This document shows, in pieces, positions 58,161-64,000 of a stretch of 64,000 bases of DNA. The position numbers and the translations under genes were made by a program. Source of the DNA: JAJCYL01 sp965206015. Lineage in GTDB: Bacteria; Bacteroidota; Bacteroidia; Cytophagales; Cyclobacteriaceae. Every line of letters begins with the position of its first letter. The first letter of the stretch is position 1. The stretch lies in the NCBI GenBank assembly GCA_965206015.1, contig CBDBIW010000015.1:62001-126000 (forward strand), read 5' to 3'. The notes under the pieces are model-generated. The model ran no database searches. It saw only the letters and a list, made by a program, of their open reading frames with translations, and had not been told where the DNA came from.

Positions 58161-58248
58161 CTGACATAAAAAAAGATCACCCCCTCCCCCTGTTAAGAGA
58201 GGCGATCATTTATGAACCCAGCTAATAATTCAAGCTTTTGAATACTGA

Positions 58249-58410
58249 GATCAAATTGAGAACAACCTGCCTCCTGCCACTTTCAGAGGTGAGGATAGGC
58301 AGTTAGACACGGCAATAAAACATTTATTAGAGAAAATTGAGCAGGATCCGGTTAAAATACCACAGCACCCACCATATCCGGACAAATCTTTTGATTATAG
58401 CGAGAATTAA
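58249..58410 (+). pseudogene. Unassigned coding-like remnant
   Basis: An open stretch without a start codon: NNLPPATFRGEDRQLDTAIK, then EKIEQDPVKIPQHPPYPDKS and FDYSEN before TAA. The composition is clearly protein-like and it looks like the last 50 residues of an enzyme whose body is lost. Family not recognised. A GATCACC/GGCGATC hairpin lies just before it (58175-58207). Confidence 0.45.
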
Positions 58411-58442
58411 CTCCAATCTTGTATTAATAAAGTAATAAACAT

Positions 58443-58913
58443 ATGGAATGGCTAATTGTAACCGGAATGATCCTCTTTGGGTTGGGATTAATGCTTGTAG
58501 AGTTAATATTCATCCCCGGAACCACATTCGTTGGGTTGATTGGGTTTTCCATGTATGGTTATGGTATTTACCAAAGCTTTGAGTCTTTTGGTTCAACAGT
58601 TGGTTGGGTAGTGCTGGTATCAACTGGTGTCCTGACAATTGCATTTACTGTTTACAGCCTAAAAACAAATGCCTGGCAGCGTTTTGCTCTGAATAATACC
58701 AATGAGGGGAAAGTAAATGATGACCTAATTAATCAATTGGAAATTGGTCAGGAAGGGATTACTGTATCAGCAGTAAAACCAGTTGGTAAGGCAGAATTTA
58801 ATAATGAGCAACTTGAAGTGAGATCTGAAGGGAATTATATAGAAGAAAATCAACGGGTAAGGGTGATAAAAATTGATAATAAACGCATATTTGTTGCTGC
58901 ATTAAACACATAA
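58443..58913 (+). CDS. NfeD-like membrane protein
   Basis: 156 residues. Three hydrophobic segments fill the first 75 residues (LGLMLVELIFIPGTTFVGLI and onward). A C-terminal OB-fold like that of NfeD begins near GQEGITVSAVKPVGKAEFNN and ends VIKIDNKRIFV. NfeD proteins partner with flotillins. The floA gene starts 5 bases after this stop, the classic pairing. Confidence 0.92.
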   Translation: MEWLIVTGMILFGLGLMLVELIFIPGTTFVGLIGFSMYGYGIYQSFESFGSTVGWVVLVSTGVLTIAFTVYSLKTNAWQRFALNNTNEGKVNDDLINQLEIGQEGITVSAVKPVGKAEFNNEQLEVRSEGNYIEENQRVRVIKIDNKRIFVAALNT

Positions 58914-58917
58914 TTTC

Positions 58918-59940
58918 ATGGCAGGTATTTCATTGATCTTAATCATTTTCGCTGGTATAGTCGGCTTTTTTGTCTTTCTCTACTTTGTTCCAATCAACCT
59001 TTGGATCACTGCTATCTTCAGTGGTGTCAAAGTTGGGCTATTCGAGCTTGTATTTATGCGTATCAGGAAGGTTCCCCCTTCAATCATTGTTAATTCGCTG
59101 ATTACTGCGACAAAAGCCGGCCTTACGATTACCAAAGATGATGAGACAAAGAGACGGCTCAATACACAAGAGCTTGAAACTCACTATTTAGCTGGCGGCA
59201 ACGTACCTCAGGTAATTAGGGCTTTAATATCTGCAGACAAGGCGAATATCAACCTGACCTTCAAACAATCTACGGCAATTGATTTAGCTGGTAGGGATGT
59301 GTTTGAGGCAGTTCAGATATCGGTAAATCCTAAAGTAATTAATACACCATCTGTTGCTGCTGTGGCCGCAGACGGAATTCAGTTAATATCCAAAGCTCGT
59401 GTAACTATCAGGGCAAACATTCAGCAGTTGGTTGGTGGTGCTGGAGAAGAGACTATCTTAGCCAGGGTTGGTGAAGGCATCGTTACTTCTGTTGGATCTT
59501 CTCCAACGCACAAGGAAGTACTTGAAAATCCGGATAAGATTTCAAAACTAGTGCTTCAAAGAGGCTTAGATGCCGGTACGGCATTTGAAATATTATCAAT
59601 TGACATTGCTGATATTGATGTTGGAGCAAATATTGGAGCAAAGCTGCAAACAGACCAGGCCTCAGCTGACCTTAAAGTTGCCGAGGCTAAAGCAGAGGAA
59701 AGAAGAGCCATGGCTGTGGCTCATGAACAGGAGATGGTTGCTAAGGCACAGGAAGCAAGGGCTAAAGTTATTGAAGCTGAGGCTGAAATACCCAAAGCAA
59801 TGGCTGACGCTTTCAAAACTGGAAATCTAGGTATTATGGATTATTACAAGATGCAGAATATTCAGTCTGACACTGACATGAGAGAGTCCATTGCTGGTGG
59901 TAAAAAGAAGGGTGGTGCGAGTGCCGCCAAAAAGGAGTAA
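58918..59940 (+). CDS. floA: Flotillin-like protein FloA
   Basis: 340 residues. A short N-terminal membrane segment (ISLILIIFAGIVGFFVFLY) precedes an SPFH domain (about 50-210). A coiled, Ala/Glu-rich helix follows (AEAKAEERRAMAVAHEQEMV...EAEAEIPKAMADAFKTG). It assembles in membrane microdomains and affects membrane fluidity. It is cotranscribed with nfeD. A hairpin follows the stop. Confidence 0.94.
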   Translation: MAGISLILIIFAGIVGFFVFLYFVPINLWITAIFSGVKVGLFELVFMRIRKVPPSIIVNSLITATKAGLTITKDDETKRRLNTQELETHYLAGGNVPQVIRALISADKANINLTFKQSTAIDLAGRDVFEAVQISVNPKVINTPSVAAVAADGIQLISKARVTIRANIQQLVGGAGEETILARVGEGIVTSVGSSPTHKEVLENPDKISKLVLQRGLDAGTAFEILSIDIADIDVGANIGAKLQTDQASADLKVAEAKAEERRAMAVAHEQEMVAKAQEARAKVIEAEAEIPKAMADAFKTGNLGIMDYYKMQNIQSDTDMRESIAGGKKKGGASAAKKE

Positions 59941-59944
59941 CAGG

Positions 59945-60345
59945 CTACGTAACTTCATAAAGGGGGCCTTGCTCAAATATTGGGTAGAGCCCTTTTTTTA
60001 TTCCGATCTGAGAAAACGGATTGGATTGCGCAGTAATTACAGATTGATATCCGACTGTAATTATAACAATAAACATAAGCCCCACTGAAGTAATAGCATA
60101 CGACTGCCAGAGCATATTAATATGATGTGAAAAGTTTTCCAGCCAAAGAGTCCCCAGGTAATATGCAAGGTTTCCTCCAAGTATGAAGGCTACTGCTGTG
60201 AGCCCAAGAAATTGTTTGCTCACTCAACCAGGAATATTTAGAACTGACCCACCCAGAACCTTTCGAATACTAACTTCCCTTTTTCTTTTTTCGAGAAGAA
60301 AGGATGTTAAACCATACAATCGAAGAACCTGAAAAATAATTCAAA
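59945..60345 (-). pseudogene. C-terminal remnant of an FtsX/MacB-type ABC permease
   Basis: The minus strand reads QVLRLYGLTSFLLEKRKREV, then SIRKVLGGSVLNIPG, a TGA at about 60222-60224, and in the same frame VSKQFLGLTAVAFILGGNLA, YYLGTLWLENFSHHINMLW and a QSVITAQSNPFSQI end. The E.RKRE..IRKVLG motif followed by two membrane helices is the end of FtsX-domain permeases (MacB-like). The permease body and a start are absent. Confidence 0.8.
59961..60000 (+). terminator. Probable terminator after floA
   Basis: AAGGGGGC and GAGCCCTT-type arms face each other across about 20 bases and are followed by TTTTTTTA. It begins 21 bases after the floA stop. The pairing is imperfect. Confidence 0.5.
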
Positions 60346-60657
60346 GAATGAAGGATCGGTCAGGGTTATTGTTTGGTCGAATTTATTGTCACCATCAGAT
60401 AATTTACTATGTAACTCAAAACCCGGAAACCTGCAGTTATTTGTAGAAAGTCTTGATGCATCTCTTCCAAAAGAGCAACCCGGGTGTCATAGGTTGATTG
60501 CGAACCATTAGTTTAAAATGAGTTGTTAACATGACCTTGAGGTGTAATTATGCAACAAGGATACGGTCGGCCGCGGCGATAAGTAACTCGATTGTAGTTA
60601 ATCATCTAAACAAAGTACTGAACTGTAAGAAAGTTGTAGCTTATGGAGTATGCTTTC
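60346..60657. other. Gap between permease remnant and exonuclease gene
   Basis: About 310 bases with no recognisable gene, RNA or repeat. The minus strand has short open stretches, but nothing matches the FtsX family further upstream. Confidence 0.4.
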
Positions 60658-61248
60658 TTAGGAATCTGATTCCAGACGCAGGATTTTCTGATAGACCTTC
60701 AAACATAGCCATGCATCAGTTGCAGCATATATCTGCTGGGGTTCTGTTAGTACTGGGTTTTCCCAATTGGATGTTTGTTGATTTTTTGAGATTCGACCTT
60801 TTAGAAAAATACCTGACAAATTCTTAGCCCCAATATTACTCATGCCCATTTTAGTCGCCTCAGCATTCAGATCCACGAATCCTTGCGGTTCAAAATGACA
60901 GTTTTTTTTGAGACCTTTTAGGTCATCATGAAGAGCGATACCAATTTTAAGAACCTCTTCATTTTCAAATAAGGTAACTAGCGAGTCCGTCAAACCAGTA
61001 GCTAATATTCTGATAAGAAAGCATTTATTATCAGTCGACAATTGAATTAATGAGGTAGGATGATATTCCCCTTTTTTAAACGAGGGTCGGGTTTCCGTAT
61101 CGAAGCCAATAATTGGATACTTTGAAAGCTCGTCAATTGCTGACTTAAGGGAGTCTTCTTCGGTGATTATGACGATTTCTCCTTCGAACTGAAGAAGAGG
61201 GAGTAATTTGATTTCCTCTTTACTAACGGACAACTGCATATCAGGCAA
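60658..61248 (-). CDS. DEDDy 3'-5' exonuclease (RNase D-like)
   Basis: 196 residues comprising only the exonuclease fold. The first acidic motif is GFDTET, the middle one KIGIALHDDLKGL, and the last YAATDAW (Tyr with Asp, the DEDDy type). There is no HRDC domain, so it is a short stand-alone nuclease of the RNase D/WRN-exo type. It overlaps the antiporter gene by eight bases and is probably cotranscribed with it. Confidence 0.9.
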   Translation of the reverse strand: MPDMQLSVSKEEIKLLPLLQFEGEIVIITEEDSLKSAIDELSKYPIIGFDTETRPSFKKGEYHPTSLIQLSTDNKCFLIRILATGLTDSLVTLFENEEVLKIGIALHDDLKGLKKNCHFEPQGFVDLNAEATKMGMSNIGAKNLSGIFLKGRISKNQQTSNWENPVLTEPQQIYAATDAWLCLKVYQKILRLESDS

Positions 61249-62740
61249 CCTGGAGCTGTTGATTTTCCTCTTTAATCATCCGGATTTTCCAACCCATATA
61301 TCCGAATAGTAAGGTCATGAAGGGGCCAATAATATTAAAGAAACAGTAAGGGGCGTAAGTGAAGGTACTAACTCCAAGAACGGAAGCCTGGGTGGCACCA
61401 CAGGTGTTCCACGGAATAAGAACCGAAGTCACTGTTCCTGTGTCCTCCAGTGTACGGCTTAGATTTTCTGGCATTAAACCTCGTTTTCTATACATGTCAG
61501 CATACATCCTGCCGGGAACTACAATTGCCAGATACTGGTCAGATGCAGTAATGTTAAAAAACACACAGCTACCAGTTGTGGCGGCGATTAGAGAACCTGT
61601 GCTGTTCACCATGCTAATCACCCATGTTGCAATTCGCTTCAATAGCCCTGCAGATTCCATTACACCACCAAAAATCATTGCCGTTACGATGAGCCAAATC
61701 GTATTCAACATGCCAGCCATACCTCCGGTTGACAATAAATCGTTCACCGATTGGCTGGAAGTTTCAACGGATAAGCTTCCATACATAGCCGTCATAATTG
61801 TGGCAAATTCAGCAGAGAAGGGAAAATTAAAAGTGTCATTGGGAGTATAAATCTGCTGTCCTAATCTTTCCACAAGACTTCCCTGAAAAACGAATGCAAA
61901 CACAGCACCTAACAAAGTTCCTATCAGGAGTGCCGGAGCTGCCGGGACCTTTTTGGCTATCATTACTATGACAGCTACAGGCACTAAAAACAGCCATCCA
62001 GAAATGTAAAATGAACCGTCTAAAGCATCCAATACGGGTTGTATATCTTGAGTGGTGCCTGATGCAGAACCAAAAATTCCGATCAATAGAAATATTACGA
62101 GAGTTATTCCAATTGATGGTACCGTTGTATAGGACATGTATCGGATATGGGTAAACAAATCTGTTCCTGCCATTGCTGGGGCAAGATTCGTAGTATCTGA
62201 AAGAGGACTCATTTTGTCACCAAAATAGGCACCAGATATTATTGCACCCGCAATAATGCCGTCCTCTAACCCTAAGGCTCTTCCAATTCCTAATAGTGCT
62301 AACCCTATAGTTGCAACTGTAGACCAGGAACTGCCTGTAGCCAGTGAGACTATTGCACATATAATCACGGTTGCAAAGAGGAAGATTGTCGGATTTAAAA
62401 TTTGTAAACCATAATATATCATAGTAGGAACGATACCACTTAGCATCCATGTACCTGACAATGACCCAATGAAAAACAGGATAATAATTGCTGGCATTGC
62501 AGACCCAATGCTTCTTACAATTCTACCCTGTATGGTTTCCCATTTAACACCCAATTTGCCAGCAACCAATCCTGCTACAGCGGATGCCAGCAATAAAACT
62601 ATCTGATTTGATCCGTCAAGTGAGTTGGAAGTAAAGATCCAAACATTAATAAAAAGAAGGACAGTAAGAAAAATGATTGGTATAAATGCCTGAGTTAATG
62701 TTGGCTCTTTATGGTCTTCGACTGTTAAAAGGTCGCTCAT
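61241..62740 (-). CDS. Na+/H+ antiporter, NhaC family
   Basis: 499 residues with about 11 hydrophobic helices. Family landmarks are the ATGSSWSTVATIG stretch near residue 135, GAYFGDKMSPLSDTTNLAPA near 172, and the AIVVPGRMYADMYRKRGL segment near 405. NhaC-type antiporters expel sodium or exchange malate and lactate with it. The N-terminus is cytosolic and hydrophilic (LLTVEDHKEPT). It is upstream of, and overlapping with, the exonuclease gene. Confidence 0.9.
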   Translation of the reverse strand: MSDLLTVEDHKEPTLTQAFIPIIFLTVLLFINVWIFTSNSLDGSNQIVLLLASAVAGLVAGKLGVKWETIQGRIVRSIGSAMPAIIILFFIGSLSGTWMLSGIVPTMIYYGLQILNPTIFLFATVIICAIVSLATGSSWSTVATIGLALLGIGRALGLEDGIIAGAIISGAYFGDKMSPLSDTTNLAPAMAGTDLFTHIRYMSYTTVPSIGITLVIFLLIGIFGSASGTTQDIQPVLDALDGSFYISGWLFLVPVAVIVMIAKKVPAAPALLIGTLLGAVFAFVFQGSLVERLGQQIYTPNDTFNFPFSAEFATIMTAMYGSLSVETSSQSVNDLLSTGGMAGMLNTIWLIVTAMIFGGVMESAGLLKRIATWVISMVNSTGSLIAATTGSCVFFNITASDQYLAIVVPGRMYADMYRKRGLMPENLSRTLEDTGTVTSVLIPWNTCGATQASVLGVSTFTYAPYCFFNIIGPFMTLLFGYMGWKIRMIKEENQQLQVA

Positions 62741-63160
62741 TGTTTATTTTAGATAAAGAAGTTTTACATTCTTTGGGTCAAAATCCGTTGAAGATAGCAT
62801 ATTTTTTAGTCCTCGCTTAACAATAATTGCTACAATCGGTTTGCAACTATATTTCTCATTAGATATTCCATTCTATTTTGAGAGGTGCTCAATTTGATTG
62901 GTATGCGATTCAGTTAAACAATTGTATAATGACTAAAGAAGTTCCTGGAAAATCATAAATTTGGCGCAATGTTCAATTTCCATCATCATATCTCCTCTCT
63001 TCCCTGGGTGATGCTACCAAGCTTGTAATTCCATTATTTCTTTGACTTATCAGCAGGCTTGAGTGGGTCTCTGGAATGTTACTGAATACTTGTACAGTAA
63101 CACTTCAACATGTCTGGTAAGTAATTGCCCAATCAAATTAATCAATACAAATCATTAGCA
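62741..63160. other. Divergent gap between the antiporter and GcvT-family genes
   Basis: 420 bases, AT-rich, with no recognisable gene, hairpin or repeat. It should contain promoters for both flanking genes, but no clear match to the Bacteroidota consensus stood out. Confidence 0.4.
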
Positions 63161-64000
63161 ATGCCAATAAAATCACCTTTTTTTCCTCGAACCTCCCAAT
63201 TGTGCAATAGTATGTATTGGAAGGAATGGGCAGGATATCATGCAGTGAGTTCTTACGAAACACTCCATGATGTGGAATATTTCGCATTTAGATACTCATC
63301 TGGTCTTCTAGACATCACACCATTGTTCAAGTACCAGATTTCTGGACCCGATGCAGCTGCGTTCTTATCAAGAGTTATGGTAAGAGACATTAACAAATTA
63401 AAAGTTGGCCGTGTTACTTACTGCTGCTGGTGTAATGAGGAAGGTAAAGTGGTTGATGACGGAACAGTGATGAGAAGGGATGAAAATGACTTTTTTGTAA
63501 CGTCTGCGGACCCTTGTTTTTCGTGGTTCAGCAGGTTTACGAGGGGATACAATGCCGAAGTCTCTGACATATCTGACCAGGTCGCAGGCCTGGCACTTCA
63601 AGGACCAACTTCTCGAGATATTATAAAACAAATCTGCAATGCAGACCTGGACAATCTTAATTTCTTTTCAACCACTACAGCCAAGGTTAATGAATTTGAG
63701 ATTTACATATCCAGGACAGGTTATACTGGAGATTTGGGATATGAACTATGGGTAGAAAACAAGCATGCCCTGGTGCTGTGGGATTTACTTATGGAAAGCG
63801 GTAGAAATTATGATATCAGACCCGCGGGCCTTGCAGCCCTGGAGGTTACAAGAGTTGAAGCGGGCTTAATTCTTAAAGATGTCGATTATTATAATGCCCT
63901 TCACACTTTAATTGAGGACCGCATGTCCAGCCCATACGAGATTTCCCTTGGCTGGACTGTAAATCTCGAAAGAGAACCATTCAATGGTCAGATGGCATTA
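63161..64000 (+). CDS. GcvT-family aminomethyltransferase-like protein (cut by window edge)
   Basis: 280 codons from ATG 63161 to the window end without a stop. The GcvT fold shows in YSSGLLDITPLFKYQISGPD, the folate-site EEGKVVDDGTVMRR, VAGLALQGPTSRDI, SRTGYTGDLGYELWV and IRPAGLAALEVTRVEAG. The N-terminus is not that of the glycine-cleavage T-protein, so it is likelier a paralogue of the dimethylglycine, sarcosine or DMSP-demethylase branch. The substrate cannot be told from this part. Confidence 0.85.
   Translation, partial: MPIKSPFFPRTSQLCNSMYWKEWAGYHAVSSYETLHDVEYFAFRYSSGLLDITPLFKYQISGPDAAAFLSRVMVRDINKLKVGRVTYCCWCNEEGKVVDDGTVMRRDENDFFVTSADPCFSWFSRFTRGYNAEVSDISDQVAGLALQGPTSRDIIKQICNADLDNLNFFSTTTAKVNEFEIYISRTGYTGDLGYELWVENKHALVLWDLLMESGRNYDIRPAGLAALEVTRVEAGLILKDVDYYNALHTLIEDRMSSPYEISLGWTVNLEREPFNGQMAL

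Noticed and set aside
58175..58207. GATCACC/GGCGATC hairpin considered as a terminator for the dehydratase gene
   Set aside because: The T run lies on the minus side, where no gene ends, and the stem has mismatches.
60531..60827. 98-codon plus-strand frame overlapping the exonuclease gene
   Set aside because: Overlaps a clear DEDDy exonuclease on the other strand and shows no family pattern.

Overview
The window looks like a chromosomal segment of a Bacteroidota bacterium, most likely a marine or aquatic member of the Cytophagales. The signs are a SusC/SusD pair, a gliding-motility-associated C-terminal domain, a type IX secretion (T9SS) sorting tail, many lipoproteins with very short N-terminal lipoboxes, an AT-rich sequence, and starts that mostly lack a clear Shine-Dalgarno sequence. 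This assignment is inference from gene content; no rRNA or tRNA gene is present to test it.

Positions 1-21330 hold a hexuronate utilisation locus. It contains a broken SDR-type fructuronate/mannonate oxidoreductase, mannonate dehydratase (uxuA), a three-gene TRAP transporter, SusC/SusD, a lipoprotein with 14 calcium-loop motifs, a LacI-type repressor divergent from glucuronate isomerase (uxaC), KDG kinase (kdgK), KDPG aldolase (kdgA/eda), and a DUF1080 plus Gfo/Idh/MocA pair. Together these would take glucuronate through fructuronate, mannonate, KDG and KDPG to pyruvate and glyceraldehyde-3-phosphate. The reductase step is the one that is damaged. Related 12-14 bp operator-like words lie before susC, between the repressor and uxaC, and before the DUF1080 gene, so the locus is probably one regulon. 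No polysaccharide-cleaving enzyme is visible inside it.

Positions 21640-41340 are mixed housekeeping and envelope genes: a DUF1571 protein, an LVIVD lipoprotein, beta-barrel proteins, a secreted sugar dehydrogenase/cytochrome fusion with a T9SS tail, a TPR protein, the CCA-adding enzyme, hisS, a CHU_C-type protein, YbaB, a glycosyltransferase and a large YwqK/MORN-repeat protein. Between them lie decayed pieces: an RHS-toxin-like tail, two IS3-family remnants, a frameshifted small membrane protein, an exonuclease VII-like fragment and an IS481 remnant.

Positions 41960-51560, all on the minus strand, form a defence operon in transcription order: XRE regulator, four-helix-bundle protein, hsdM, HEPN toxin, MNT antitoxin, hsdS, hsdR, and a DUF262/DUF1524 GmrSD-like nuclease. 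The HEPN/MNT pair carries complete catalytic motifs and sits between hsdM and hsdS. hsdM is much richer in G+C than its neighbours. Upstream (51690-54890) is a graveyard of mobile DNA: a multiply broken DUF3987 gene interrupted by IS1595-type fragments, followed by an IS4 fragment.

Positions 55330-64000 return to core genes: mtaB, a VOC protein, a PLP-dependent serine/threonine dehydratase, NfeD plus FloA (flotillin), a decayed FtsX-type permease tail, a DEDDy 3'-5' exonuclease, an NhaC-type antiporter, and the start of a GcvT-family gene cut by the right edge.
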